Source of the DNA: Paraburkholderia sacchari
GTDB taxonomy: Bacteria > Pseudomonadota > Gammaproteobacteria > Burkholderiales > Burkholderiaceae
Length of the DNA: 64,000 nt
Assembly: GCF_000785435.2 (NCBI RefSeq)
Contig: NZ_JTDB02000002.1
Span: forward strand, 747,663-811,662
Reading direction: 5' to 3'
Shown: piece after piece, positions 1-8,750 of the stretch
Layout of the letters: each line of letters begins with the position of its first letter
Numbering within the stretch: the first letter of the stretch is position 1
Made by a program: the position numbers and the translations under genes
The notes under the pieces: generated by a model
The model's input: only the letters and a program-made list of their open reading frames with translations
What the model was told of the DNA's origin: nothing
The model's database searches: none

Positions 1-195
1 AGCACGATCATGACCAGGACGATGACGATGACACTCAAGACCATGGGCCCGGGCCGCGCAGCCGCAATGGCGCGCACGCGCGCCGAGGGCACGCAGGCGG
101 TGCGCCGCGCGGTGGGCTTCGCGATCGTGGCGAGCGGCTTCGTGGCGCTCGCCTCGCAAGGGCTCGCGCATCTCACCCCTTTGATGGGCCACTGA
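1..195 (+). CDS. C-terminal end of an unidentified, possibly membrane, protein
   Basis: An open frame runs in from the left edge and stops at 193-195. I do not recognise it. The readable part is a Met/Thr-rich stretch, then a basic Arg/Ala-rich stretch, then one hydrophobic segment (roughly residues 36-55 of the visible part, beginning [10 protein letters not shown]) that could be a single membrane span, and a short tail ending LMGH. It may be the end of a longer gene or a short protein starting at the ATG at 10. It reads in the same direction as ubiA and ends 157 bases before the ubiA start. Chance open frames are common at this GC content, so confidence is low. Confidence 0.25.
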   Translation, partial: STIMTRTMTMTLKTMGPGRAAAMARTRAEGTQAVRRAVGFAIVASGFVALASQGLAHLTPLMGH

Positions 196-352
196 GCCTG
201 AACCACCCAAGCTCGATGCTGGGCTGATTCCGGGCGCGATGCGGGGTTTGATGCGGGGATGGAAGCGGGTCCGCCGGCGTGGGGGACGATGGGCGGGCGG
301 GGCAGCGCCGCTCTCGCCTACAATAGGCGGCATTGTTTTTCCCGTTCCCATC

Positions 353-1219
353 ATGTTCGCCCGACTCCCGCTCTATCTGCGGCTCGTCCGCATGGACAAG
401 CCTGTCGGCAGCCTGCTGCTGCTGTGGCCGACGCTCAACGCGCTGTGGATCGCCTCGAATGGCCATCCGTCGCTCTCGCTGCTCGTGATTTTCACGGTGG
501 GCACGGTGCTCATGCGCTCGGCGGGCTGCGCGATCAACGATTACGCCGACCGCGACTTCGACCGCCACGTGAAGCGCACGGCCGAGCGGCCCATCACCTC
601 GGGCCGCATCCACGCATGGGAAGCGGTGGCGATTGCCGTCGTGCTCGCGTTCGTCTCGTTCCTGCTGATCCTCCCGCTCAATGCGCTCACCAAGCAGCTT
701 TCGGTCGTGGCGCTGTTCGTGGCGGGGTCGTATCCGTTCACGAAGCGTTTTTTCGCGATTCCTCAGGCGTATCTGGGCATCGCGTTCGGCTTTGGCATTC
801 CGATGGCGTTCGCCGCCATCCAGGATCAGGTGCCGATGCTCGCGTGGATCATGCTCGTCGCGAACGTGTTCTGGTCGGTGGCCTACGACACCGAATACGC
901 GATGGTCGACCGCGACGACGACATCAAGATCGGCATCCGCACCTCGGCGCTCACGTTCGGCCGCTTCGACGTGCTCGCGGTCATGCTGTGCTATGCGGCC
1001 ACGCTCGGCATCTACGTGTGGGTGGGCGCGACGCTGCACTTCGGCGCGCTGTACTGGCTCGGCTGGGCGGCCGCCGCGGGCTGCGCGGTCTACCACTACA
1101 CGCTGATCAAGGACCGCGAGCGCATGCCGTGCTTCGCGGCGTTCCGCCATAACAACTGGCTGGGCGGCGCGCTTTTTGTGGGGATCGCGGCGCACTACGC
1201 TTTTGCGGGCGCGATGTAA
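353..1219 (+). CDS. ubiA: 4-hydroxybenzoate octaprenyltransferase UbiA
   Basis: This inner-membrane prenyltransferase attaches the polyprenyl chain to 4-hydroxybenzoate, the first membrane-bound step of ubiquinone synthesis. The start at 353 gives 288 residues, the usual family length; an in-frame start at 239 would add 38 Arg/Gly-rich residues that do not look like UbiA. Both Asp-rich motifs that bind Mg-diphosphate are present: NDYADRDFD (N62-D70, the NDxxDxxxD motif) and [12 protein letters not shown] (about residues 179-190). The remainder is hydrophobic and consistent with the eight to nine helices of the family. The gene is alone on this strand, faces proC, and ends before a strong bidirectional hairpin. 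Identification is firm. Confidence 0.95.
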   Translation: MFARLPLYLRLVRMDKPVGSLLLLWPTLNALWIASNGHPSLSLLVIFTVGTVLMRSAGCAINDYADRDFDRHVKRTAERPITSGRIHAWEAVAIAVVLAFVSFLLILPLNALTKQLSVVALFVAGSYPFTKRFFAIPQAYLGIAFGFGIPMAFAAIQDQVPMLAWIMLVANVFWSVAYDTEYAMVDRDDDIKIGIRTSALTFGRFDVLAVMLCYAATLGIYVWVGATLHFGALYWLGWAAAAGCAVYHYTLIKDRERMPCFAAFRHNNWLGGALFVGIAAHYAFAGAM

Positions 1220-1248
1220 CCGATCGGGTTCCGCCCGGATCAGCCGTT

Positions 1249-1275
1249 AAAAAAGCGCCCGTAGGCGCTTTTTTT
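1249..1275. terminator. Bidirectional terminator between ubiA and proC
   Basis: AAAAAAGCGCC (1249-1259), a CGTA loop and GGCGCTTTTTTT (1264-1275) form a GC-rich hairpin with an A-run on one side and a T-run on the other. Read rightward it follows the ubiA stop by about 30 bases; read leftward it follows the proC stop by about 28 bases. It therefore serves both convergent genes. Confidence 0.85.
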
Positions 1276-1303
1276 ACATGCGTGGTCTGGCAGGCCTCGC
1301 GGA

Positions 1304-2119
1304 TTACTGCTTGCCGAACTCTTCGCCCATCTCTTTCGCCCGCGCGTCGGCGGCCAGCGCGCCGCGCACGATCGCATCCTTGATGGCCGACGCGTCGAAC
1401 GACGCGAGCGCCGCGGCGGTGGTGCCGCCCTTCGACGTCACGCGCTCGCGCAGCACGGCGGGCGGCTCGTCCGATTGCAAGGCGAGCTGCGCCGCGCCCG
1501 TGAAGGTGGCGATGGCGAGCGCGCGGCCTTGGCTCTCGTCCATGCCGAGTTCGCGGGCCGCGGCTTCGAGCGCTTCGATGAAATAGAACACATAGGCCGG
1601 GCCGCTGCCCGAAATGGCCGTGACGGCGTCGATCTTGCTTTCGTCGTCGAACCAGACGGTCTGGCTCACTGCGCCGAGCACGTTCGACGCCAGTTCGCGG
1701 CCTGCCGCGTCGACGCCGCTGCCCGCACAGAGGCCCGTCGCGCCCATGCCGATCAACGCGGGCGTGTTGGGCATCGTGCGCACGACGCGCGCGTGGCCGC
1801 CCAGCCAGCGCGAGAGATCTTCGATGCGGATGCCCGCCATGATGCTGATCACGACCTGATGCGCGCCCAGATGCGGCGCGAGCGATTGCGCCACGGCCTT
1901 GGCGATCTGCGGCTTCACCGCGAGCAGGACCGCGTCGTATTCGGCGAGCGCGGCGTCGGCGGCCGCGCCGGTGCGAATGCCGAACTGATCCGCGTTGCGC
2001 TTGCGCGCGTCTTCGTTGGGGTCTATCGCGTACAGGTCGCTGGCGGACACGCCCTTGCGGATCAAGCCGCCGATGATTGCAGCGGCCATGTTGCCGCCGC
2101 CGATGAAGGCAATTTTCAT
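1304..2119 (-). CDS. proC: Pyrroline-5-carboxylate reductase ProC
   Basis: ProC catalyses NAD(P)H-dependent reduction of pyrroline-5-carboxylate to proline, the last step of proline synthesis, in the cytoplasm. The 271-residue product starts MKIAFIGGGNM, the Rossmann dinucleotide motif (GGGNM at 7-11). MPNTP (116-120), SGSGPAY (170-176) and TSKGGTT (about 228-234) are signature segments of the family and its proline/pyrroline-binding C-terminal domain. The frame stays open 72 codons further upstream, but that part overlaps yggS and has no ProC character, so the ATG at 2119 is chosen. It lies 22 bases after yggS, and the two are probably co-transcribed, an arrangement common in proteobacteria. 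Confidence 0.95.
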   Translation of the reverse strand: MKIAFIGGGNMAAAIIGGLIRKGVSASDLYAIDPNEDARKRNADQFGIRTGAAADAALAEYDAVLLAVKPQIAKAVAQSLAPHLGAHQVVISIMAGIRIEDLSRWLGGHARVVRTMPNTPALIGMGATGLCAGSGVDAAGRELASNVLGAVSQTVWFDDESKIDAVTAISGSGPAYVFYFIEALEAAARELGMDESQGRALAIATFTGAAQLALQSDEPPAVLRERVTSKGGTTAAALASFDASAIKDAIVRGALAADARAKEMGEEFGKQ

Positions 2120-2141
2120 GGTGATGGTGAGCGTCAGTGAA

Positions 2142-2858
2142 TCAGTGGGAGTAATCGCGTGCGCCGAAGATCGCGGTGCCCACGCGCACGATGGTCGCGC
2201 CTTCGAGCACGGCGGCTTCGAGGTCCGCCGACATGCCCATCGAGAGCGTGTCGAGCGTGAGGCCATCGGTGCGCAGCGAGTCGCGCAGTGAATCGAACAG
2301 CTCGCGCAACTGTCTATGCGGCGCGCGCTGCGCATCGAGCGTGGTTTCGGGCTCGGGAATCGACATCAGCCCGCGCAGGCGCAGATTCGGCAAAGCCGCA
2401 ATCGCATGCGCGACCTGAGCGGCGTCCTGCGGCGCGACGCCGCTCTTGGTGGCCTCGCCGCTCACGTTCACCTGAAGGCATACGTTGAGCGGCGCCATGC
2501 CTGCGGGGCGCTGTTCGGACAGGCGCTGCGCGATCTTGAGGCGGTCAACGGAATGCACCCAGTCGAAGCGCTCGGCCACGAGGCGCGTCTTGTTCGACTG
2601 CAATGGTCCGATGAAATGCCATTCGAGACTGGCGCGCAGGTCGGCGAGGGACTCGATCTTGTCGACGGCTTCCTGCACGTAGTTCTCGCCGAAAGCGTGC
2701 TGGCCCGCTGCGTGCGCGGCGCGCACGTCTTGTGCCGGAAACGTTTTCGATACTGCGAGCAGCGCGACGGATTCCGGCGCGCGGCCTGCATTGCGCGCGG
2801 CGACGGCGATGCGCTGGCGGACGGCTTCGAGATTGTGGGCGAAATCGGTCATCGGCAT
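2142..2858 (-). CDS. yggS: YggS-family PLP homeostasis protein
   Basis: This is a small alanine-racemase-fold (type III) protein that carries pyridoxal phosphate but has no known catalytic activity. The family buffers PLP and influences amino-acid and keto-acid balance. From the ATG at 2858 the product is 238 residues; a start two codons later at 2852 is equally possible, and no strong Shine-Dalgarno separates them. The PLP lysine is in LLAVSKTFP (K38). HAFGENYVQE (about 55-64), the HFIGPLQSNK segment and the C-terminal SMGMSADLEAA phosphate-binding region are all family hallmarks. It leads the yggS-proC pair. About 210 bases without a gene separate it from the glcF stop upstream. Confidence 0.93.
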   Translation of the reverse strand: MPMTDFAHNLEAVRQRIAVAARNAGRAPESVALLAVSKTFPAQDVRAAHAAGQHAFGENYVQEAVDKIESLADLRASLEWHFIGPLQSNKTRLVAERFDWVHSVDRLKIAQRLSEQRPAGMAPLNVCLQVNVSGEATKSGVAPQDAAQVAHAIAALPNLRLRGLMSIPEPETTLDAQRAPHRQLRELFDSLRDSLRTDGLTLDTLSMGMSADLEAAVLEGATIVRVGTAIFGARDYSH

Positions 2859-3071
2859 GGAGGCTGGCGCGCAGGCGCTGCTCAGCCACAAGTGGCGCGT
2901 GGGTGCACATAGGTACGAAAAGGCAATTATACGGACCATTCGGACCGCGCCTGGCGCATGAAATCTGCTTTGCGGTGTGCCGAAAGCCCTATGCCGAATG
3001 GCCGACTGTTGGCGAGAGCGGCGCCTCGCTATGCTGGATCGTCGTCGAAATCATTGTCGAAACCGCGGGAT

Positions 3072-4301
3072 TCAATTGGCCGCCAGCATATGTTCCACGA
3101 GCTCGATCCAGTGCGTGACCGGAATGGTCGTGCCGCTTTGCAGGTGCGCGATGCAGCCGATGTTCGCCGAAACGATCAGTTGCGGCTCCAGCGCCTTGAG
3201 CCGTTCCACCTTCTGATTGCGCAGCGTGTAGGACAGGCGCGGCTGCGTGATCGAATATGTACCGGCGGAGCCACAGCACAGGTGGCTGTCCACGGGCAGC
3301 CGCACGTCTATTCCCAGCGCGGCGAGCACCTTCTCCACGCCGCCGCGCAGTTGCTGGCCGTGCTGCAGCGTGCAGGGCGGGTGATATGCCACCGTGTGAA
3401 TGCCGCGCCGGCGCGTGGCGGCGAGGAGCTGGTCCTGGAACGCGGGCAGGATCTCCGAGAGATCGCGCGTGAGCCCGGCAATGCGCCGCGCTTTCTCCGC
3501 ATAGGCCGGGTCGTTGCGCAGCAGGTGCGCGTATTCCTTGACCGTCGCGCCGCAGCCCGAGGCGTTCATGACGATTGCTTCCACGCCTTGCTCGACGTAG
3601 GGCCACCAGGCGTCGATGTTCGCGCGCACGTCGTGAAGCGCGTCGTCCACGTAACCCAGATGCAGGCGGATCGCGCCGCAGCAGCCGGCTTGCGGCGCCA
3701 CCACGGTTTCGATGCCGAGTGCGTCAAGCACGCGTGCCGTGGCCACGTTGATGTTCGGCATCATCGAAGGCTGCACGCAGCCCGCGAGCATCAGCATCTT
3801 GCGCGAGTGCTTCGTGGTGGGCCATGCGAGCGCGCGCTGGCGCACCGGCACCTTGTCGCGCAGGCGGCGCGGCAGCAGTGCGCGCACTTGCTGGGCTACG
3901 CGCATGGTGGGCGAGAACAGCATGCGGTGGGGCAGGAAGCCGGCCAGGAAGCGGCGCAAGAGGCGCTGGCGCAACGGCCGCGACACCATCTGCTCGGCGT
4001 GCTTGCGGCCCACTTCCACGAGCCGGCCGTATTGCACGCCCGAAGGGCAGGTGGTTTCGCAGCTGCGGCAGGTCAGGCAGCGGTCGAGGTGCGTGAGCGT
4101 GCTCTTCGTGACGGGCGCGCCTTCCACCATCTGTTTCATCAGATAAATGCGCCCGCGCGGGCCGTCGAGTTCGTCGCCGAGCAACTGGTAAGTCGGGCAG
4201 GTCGCGGTACAGAAGCCGCAGTGCACGCACTTGCGCAGGATCGCGTCGGCTTCGTCGCCGTCGGGAGTATTGCGAATGAAGTCCGCGAGGTTCGTCTGCA
4301 T
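3072..4301 (-). CDS. glcF: Glycolate oxidase iron-sulfur subunit GlcF
   Basis: GlcF is the electron-transfer subunit of the GlcDEF complex that oxidises glycolate to glyoxylate and feeds electrons to the respiratory chain. The 409-residue protein has two 4Fe-4S ferredoxin motifs near the N-terminus: C25-x2-C28-x2-C31-x3-C35-P and C75-x2-C78-x2-C81-x3-C85-P. Two CCG-type cysteine segments follow (AGCCGAIRLHLG in the middle and HLCCGSAGTYS near the end), as in the GlcF/LutA/heterodisulfide-reductase family. It is the last gene of a four-gene leftward operon and starts 18 bases after glcE ends. Length and domain order match GlcF. Confidence 0.92.
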   Translation of the reverse strand: MQTNLADFIRNTPDGDEADAILRKCVHCGFCTATCPTYQLLGDELDGPRGRIYLMKQMVEGAPVTKSTLTHLDRCLTCRSCETTCPSGVQYGRLVEVGRKHAEQMVSRPLRQRLLRRFLAGFLPHRMLFSPTMRVAQQVRALLPRRLRDKVPVRQRALAWPTTKHSRKMLMLAGCVQPSMMPNINVATARVLDALGIETVVAPQAGCCGAIRLHLGYVDDALHDVRANIDAWWPYVEQGVEAIVMNASGCGATVKEYAHLLRNDPAYAEKARRIAGLTRDLSEILPAFQDQLLAATRRRGIHTVAYHPPCTLQHGQQLRGGVEKVLAALGIDVRLPVDSHLCCGSAGTYSITQPRLSYTLRNQKVERLKALEPQLIVSANIGCIAHLQSGTTIPVTHWIELVEHMLAAN

Positions 4302-4319
4302 TGCGGCGTGAAGGTCTTG

Positions 4320-5417
4320 TCAGAAGTCGGAGTAAAGGCGTCCGCGATTGAAGATGCGGGCCGGGTCGAACGCAGCCTTCAGGCCGCGGTGGATCTTCAT
4401 GAGCGGCGCGGGCAGGGGCGTGAACACGCCGGCGCTGCGGTCGTAGTTGTGGCCCGTGCGGAACATCGTGGCATGGCCGCCGGCCTGCTTCGCGCTAATG
4501 CGTACCGTTTGCGCGTCGGTTTCGGTGATCCACCAGCGTTGCGCGCCGCCCCATTCCATCAGTTGTGTGCCCGGCAACTGCAACGGCTCGGCAATCGAGG
4601 GCAGGGCGAGGCGCCACAGCGCGGCGTCCGGTGCGATCGAGGCGAAGAACGGATCGGTCTGCTCGCGCAGTCCCGCCCAGAAGCGCTCGGCTTCCACCGC
4701 GTCCACGACTTCTCCGCCCAGCAGCGCGCGCGCGGCCTTCACGCCGGCCTCCGCGCCCGCAAGGCGCACGGCCAGCGTGCCATTGCGCCAGGCGCTCGCG
4801 GTCATCGGCAGCGGCCTGCCGCCCCATTCGTTGAGCTTGCGCACGGCGTCCGTGCCGTTCATGTCGAACTTGAGCGTGGTTTCGGCCTGCGCCACGGGCA
4901 GCACTTTCACCGAAAGCTCGAGAATCAGGCCGAGCGTGCCGAGCGAGCCGGCCAAGAGCCGCGAGACGTCGTAGCCGGCCACGTTCTTCACGACCTGGCC
5001 GCCGAAGTGCAGCACCTCGCCGTGGCCGTTCATGACGACCGCGCCGAGCACGAAATCGCGCGCGGCGCCCGCGCTTGCGCGTCGCGGTCCGGCAATGCCG
5101 GCCGCGACGCAGCCGCCGAAGGTGGCCTGCGGGCCGAAGTGGGGCGGCTCGAAGGGCAGCATCTGGCCGTGCGCCGCGAGCGCGTGCTCGATCTCGAGGA
5201 GCGGCGTGCCGGCGCGTGCGGTAATCACGAGCTCGGCCGGGTCGTAAGAAACGATGCCCCGGTGCGAGCGCGTGTCCAGCACTTCGCCTTCGAGCGTCTG
5301 GCCATACCAGTCTTTTGTGCCGCCGCCGCGTATGCGCAGCGTGCGTCCGTCCGCGGTGGCCGCGCGAATGCGCTCGGACCAGGCCGCGACGATATCGTCG
5401 TCTTCCATGATTTCCAT
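4320..5417 (-). CDS. glcE: Glycolate oxidase FAD-binding subunit GlcE
   Basis: GlcE is the second flavin-type subunit of glycolate oxidase. From the ATG at 5417 it has 365 residues; a start three codons later (5408) is possible. The N-terminal PCMH-type FAD domain is visible as RIRGGGTKDWYG (about 29-39), followed by segments such as FGGCVAAGIAGPRR and VVKNVAGYDVSRLLAGSLGT that match the FAD-binding half of GlcD-like oxidases. As expected for GlcE, it is shorter than GlcD and lacks the large substrate-binding C-terminal cap. It sits 18 bases before glcF but 180 bases after glcD; that longer gap contains a perfect 10-bp stem-loop (5514-5540). Confidence 0.9.
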   Translation of the reverse strand: MEIMEDDDIVAAWSERIRAATADGRTLRIRGGGTKDWYGQTLEGEVLDTRSHRGIVSYDPAELVITARAGTPLLEIEHALAAHGQMLPFEPPHFGPQATFGGCVAAGIAGPRRASAGAARDFVLGAVVMNGHGEVLHFGGQVVKNVAGYDVSRLLAGSLGTLGLILELSVKVLPVAQAETTLKFDMNGTDAVRKLNEWGGRPLPMTASAWRNGTLAVRLAGAEAGVKAARALLGGEVVDAVEAERFWAGLREQTDPFFASIAPDAALWRLALPSIAEPLQLPGTQLMEWGGAQRWWITETDAQTVRISAKQAGGHATMFRTGHNYDRSAGVFTPLPAPLMKIHRGLKAAFDPARIFNRGRLYSDF

Positions 5418-5513
5418 GGCGCGTTTGTCGTTGTGGTTCGCTCGATTGTACTGACGCGCCTCACTCTGGCAACCCGGGGCAGGCCCGCATGGGTCATGCG
5501 TTCCGCATTTCGG

Positions 5514-5540
5514 CATGCGCACCGGGTCGCGGTGCGCATG
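5514..5540 (-). repeat. Perfect 10-bp inverted repeat between glcD and glcE
   Basis: CATGCGCACC (5514-5523) and GGTGCGCATG (5531-5540) are exact inverted complements around a 7-base loop. The element lies inside the glc operon, in the only long intercistronic gap (5418-5597). There is no T-run on the minus strand, so it is not a standard intrinsic terminator. An mRNA-processing or stabilising hairpin setting the glcD to glcEF ratio, or a protein-binding palindrome, would fit. The repeat is seen directly; the function is inferred. Confidence 0.6.
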
Positions 5541-5597
5541 TCCGGCACGCAAATGTGGCCTGAAAGTGCGGCCCGCGGTGAGGCTCAGCAGCGCCGT

Positions 5598-7103
5598 TTA
5601 AAAGCGCGGCAGATCCGGATGCGGCAGCAGGTTTCCGCGCACGTGCATCCTGCCGTATTCGGCGCAGCGCGCACGCGTGGGGATGCCCTTGTCTGGATTG
5701 AGCAGGCCGGCCGGGTCGAACGCATGCTTTACGGCATGAAACGCGTCGCGCTCCTCGCGCGAGAACTGCACGCACATCGAATTGATCTTCTCGATGCCCA
5801 CGCCGTGCTCGCCCGTGACCGTGCCGCCCAGTTCCACGCAGGCTTCGAGGATATCCGCGCCGAACGCCTCGGCGCGGTGCCACTCGTCGAGATCGTTGCC
5901 GTTGAAGAGAATGAGCGGGTGCATATTGCCGTCGCCCGCATGAAACACGTTGATGCAGCGCAGCCGGTATTGCGTTTCCATTTCGTGGATGCGCGCGAGC
6001 AGCGGCCCTATCGCGCGGCGCGGCACTGTGCCGTCCATGCAGTAATAGTCAGGCGAAATGCGGCCCGCCGCCGGAAACGCGTTCTTGCGGCCGGACCAGA
6101 AGCGCAGCCGCTCTTCCTCGGTGCGCGAAATCTGGATGCGGGTCGCGCCGTGCTCGCGCAGCACGATGGTCATGCGCGCGACTTCCTCGGCGACTTCCTC
6201 GGGAGTACCGTCGGATTCGCACAGCAGGATCGCGGCGGCGTCGAGGTCGTAGCCCGCGTTGACAAACTCCTCCACCGCGCGCGTGGCGGGCTTGTCCATC
6301 ATCTCGAGGCCTGCGGGAATGATGCCAGCGGCAACGATGCCCGCCACCGCGTCGCCGCCTTTCACGACATCGTCGAAGCTCGCCATGATGACTTGCGCTG
6401 TCTGCGGGCGCGGGATCAGCTTGACCGTGACCTCGGTGACGATGGCGAACATGCCCTCGCTGCCGATCATCACCGCGAGCAGATCGAGGCCTGGCGCGTC
6501 GGGGGCGAGCGAGCCGAATTCCACGATCTCGGCATCCATCGTCACCGCGCGTACGCGCAGCACGTTGTGCACCGTGAGGCCGTACTTGAGGCAATGCACG
6601 CCGCCCGAGTTCTCGGAGACGTTGCCGCCGATCGTGCAGGCGATCTGCGACGACGGGTCGGGCGCGTAATAAAGGCCGTAGGGCGCAGCCGCGTCGGACA
6701 CCGCGAGGTTGCGCACGCCGGGCTGGACGGTGGCCGTGCGCGCGTAGGGATCGACTTCGAGAATGCGCCTGAAGCGCGCAAGCGAGAGCACGATGCCATG
6801 GCGGATCGGCATGGCGCCGCCCGAGAGGCCCGTGCCCGCGCCGCGCGGCACGATGGGCACGTCGAGACGCCGGCAGATCTGCACGATGCGCTGCACTTGC
6901 GATTCCGTTTCCGGCAGCGCCACCGCAAGCGGCAGGCGCCGGTAGGCCGCAAGGCCGTCGCATTCATAGGCGACCGTGTCTTCCTCGCGGTGCAGCAGGC
7001 AGTGCGCCGGCAGCACCGCCATCAACGCCTGAACCACTTCGCGCTGTCGTTGCGCGAGCGCTTCCGGCGTGAGTTCCGGCATATTCGCCTCCGGTGCGTT
7101 CAT
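5598..7103 (-). CDS. glcD: Glycolate oxidase catalytic flavoprotein GlcD
   Basis: This is the FAD-linked subunit that oxidises glycolate (or D-lactate) to the 2-oxo acid. At 501 residues it matches GlcD. The PCMH FAD domain shows VPRGAGTGLSGGAMP (about 85-99), PDPSSQIACTIGGNVSENSGG and VIGSEGMFAIVTEVT. The C-terminal FAD-oxidase half carries NVFHAGDGNMHPLI and GTVTGEHGVGIEK, the conserved His-containing segments of the D-lactate/glycolate dehydrogenase family. The ATG at 7103 is used; an internal ATG at 7082 is less likely. It begins 40 bases after the upstream FAD oxidase gene, and the two are probably one transcript. No glcC-type regulator gene lies in the window. Confidence 0.93.
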   Translation of the reverse strand: MNAPEANMPELTPEALAQRQREVVQALMAVLPAHCLLHREEDTVAYECDGLAAYRRLPLAVALPETESQVQRIVQICRRLDVPIVPRGAGTGLSGGAMPIRHGIVLSLARFRRILEVDPYARTATVQPGVRNLAVSDAAAPYGLYYAPDPSSQIACTIGGNVSENSGGVHCLKYGLTVHNVLRVRAVTMDAEIVEFGSLAPDAPGLDLLAVMIGSEGMFAIVTEVTVKLIPRPQTAQVIMASFDDVVKGGDAVAGIVAAGIIPAGLEMMDKPATRAVEEFVNAGYDLDAAAILLCESDGTPEEVAEEVARMTIVLREHGATRIQISRTEEERLRFWSGRKNAFPAAGRISPDYYCMDGTVPRRAIGPLLARIHEMETQYRLRCINVFHAGDGNMHPLILFNGNDLDEWHRAEAFGADILEACVELGGTVTGEHGVGIEKINSMCVQFSREERDAFHAVKHAFDPAGLLNPDKGIPTRARCAEYGRMHVRGNLLPHPDLPRF

Positions 7104-7143
7104 GTCTTCTCCGCTCCCATGCTGGATGGTTGTTGTCCGCGTG

Positions 7144-8559
7144 TTACGCCGCCCAGCTGAAGATCTTGCCGGGGTTCATCAGATTGTGCGGATCGAGCGC
7201 GTGCTTGATCGCGCGCATCGTGTCGACCGTGTCGGCGCCGTGCTCTTCCACGAGAAAGTCCATCTTGTGCAGTCCTACGCCGTGCTCGCCCGTGCAGGTG
7301 CCGTCCATTCTGATCGCGCGCTGCACGATCAGGTGGTTCAGGCGCTCGGCTTCCTCGATTTCCTCGGGCTTGTCGGGGTCGATCAGGATCGCGACATGGA
7401 AGTTGCCGTCGCCCACGTGGCCCACGATCGGGCAAGGCAGCGGCGAGGCGTTGAGGTCGGCCTCCGTCTCCACCACGCATTCGGCGAGGCGCGAGATCGG
7501 CACGCATACGTCGGTCGTCACGGCGCGGCAGCCGGGCCGCAGTTGCAGCATCGCGAAGTAAGCGCTGTGGCGCGCGTTCCACAGGCGGCTGCGGTCTTCG
7601 GGGCGGGTCGCCCATTCGAAGCCCTCGCCGCCGTTTTGCGCGGCCAGCTCCTGCACAAGCTGCGCCTGTTCGGCGACACCTGCTTCGGTGCCATGGAACT
7701 CGAAGAACAGCGTATGCTTTTCGCGCAGCGTCAGGTTCGAATGGCGATTGATCGCGCGCACCGCGAGCGAGTCGATGAATTCCACGCGCGCGATCGGCAC
7801 GCCCATCTGAATCGTTTCGATGACCGTGCGCACGGCCTCGGCCATGGAAGGAAACGCGCACACCGCCGCCGACACCGCTTCGGGCTGCGGATAGAGCCGC
7901 ACGGTGATTTCGGTGATCACGCCGAGCGTACCTTCGGAGCCCACGAACAGGCGCGTGAGGTCATACCCCGCCGCCGACTTGCGCGCGCGCGTGCCGGTCT
8001 TGATGACGCGGCCGTCCGCGAGTACGGCGGTGAGGCCCAGCACGTTCTCGCGCATCGTACCGTAGCGCACGGCGTTGGTGCCGGAAGCGCGCGTCGCCGA
8101 CATGCCGCCGATGCTCGCGTCCGCGCCCGGGTCGATCGGGAAGAAGAGACCGGTGTCGCGCAGCGCTTCATTGAGCGCCTTGCGCGAAATGCCGGGCTCG
8201 ACGGTAACCGTGAGGTCTTCGGCGTTGATCGACAACACGCGGTTCATCTGCGAAAGGTCGATCGAGACGCCGCCCTGGACCGCGAGCAGGTGGCCTTCGA
8301 GCGACGAGCCATTGCCGTAGGGAATGATCGGCACGCCATATTGCGCGCACAGTTTCACGATCGACTGGACTTCTTCGGTCGTCTGCGCGAACACGACGGC
8401 GTCGGGTAGTTGCGGGTCGAAGCGCGATTCGTCGCGGCCATGATGCGCGCGCACGGCTTCGGACGAGGAAACGCGTTCGCCGAACGCGCTGCGCAGCTTG
8501 TCGAGGAGATCGGTGGGGAACGGGCGGCGTGCAAAGGCCGGCGGCGCGGGATGATTCAC
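7144..8559 (-). CDS. FAD-binding oxidase, D-lactate dehydrogenase (cytochrome) type
   Basis: This 471-residue flavoprotein is of the cytochrome-linked D-2-hydroxyacid dehydrogenase family, which oxidises D-lactate or related 2-hydroxyacids to 2-oxo acids. The PCMH domain contains IIPYGNGSSLEGH (about 78-90), PIDPGADASIGGM and FVGSEGTLGVITEITV. The C-terminal half has VGHVGDGNFHVAIL and GTCTGEHGVGLHKM. It shares architecture with the next gene, glcD, but is a clear paralogue with the shorter N-terminus typical of bacterial and mitochondrial D-LDH. Translation appears to start at a GTG (8559) with a GGAG about 10 bases upstream. It is the first gene of the operon, so the operon probably handles D-lactate and glycolate together. 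The exact substrate is inferred. Confidence 0.85.
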   Translation of the reverse strand: MNHPAPPAFARRPFPTDLLDKLRSAFGERVSSSEAVRAHHGRDESRFDPQLPDAVVFAQTTEEVQSIVKLCAQYGVPIIPYGNGSSLEGHLLAVQGGVSIDLSQMNRVLSINAEDLTVTVEPGISRKALNEALRDTGLFFPIDPGADASIGGMSATRASGTNAVRYGTMRENVLGLTAVLADGRVIKTGTRARKSAAGYDLTRLFVGSEGTLGVITEITVRLYPQPEAVSAAVCAFPSMAEAVRTVIETIQMGVPIARVEFIDSLAVRAINRHSNLTLREKHTLFFEFHGTEAGVAEQAQLVQELAAQNGGEGFEWATRPEDRSRLWNARHSAYFAMLQLRPGCRAVTTDVCVPISRLAECVVETEADLNASPLPCPIVGHVGDGNFHVAILIDPDKPEEIEEAERLNHLIVQRAIRMDGTCTGEHGVGLHKMDFLVEEHGADTVDTMRAIKHALDPHNLMNPGKIFSWAA

Positions 8560-8750
8560 GCGGGGGTCTCCTTCGTTTGGACGTAACGCATGGTGGAATT
8601 CGGAGCGCAGTTCATTTTACGCCCAACGTTTAAGGGCGCGGTCCGCCGCTCATGACTCGCGCGCAAACAGGCCCTGGCCCATGCGGGCCGGGTTCGGCAC
8701 AATTGCGCTTAAATCAGCTTCAATCAGATTGCTATTCGGAGAGACATATC

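Noticed and set aside
57..64. Glutamate in the Hda P-loop region as a degenerate Walker A
   Set aside because: GEPGNGRS has Arg in place of Lys, but E. coli Hda also has Arg there, so this is normal for the family rather than a defect (positions are residues of Hda).
2958..7160. A 1400-codon rightward open frame opposite the glc operon
   Set aside because: It runs antisense through glcF, glcE and glcD, is extremely rich in Arg, Ala, His and Val, and has no recognisable domain; long shadow frames are normal in GC-rich coding DNA.
8560..8750. Cobalamin riboswitch before the adenosyltransferase gene
   Set aside because: The 191-base gap is too short to hold the full conserved structure together with divergent promoters, and no B12-box-like segment was seen.
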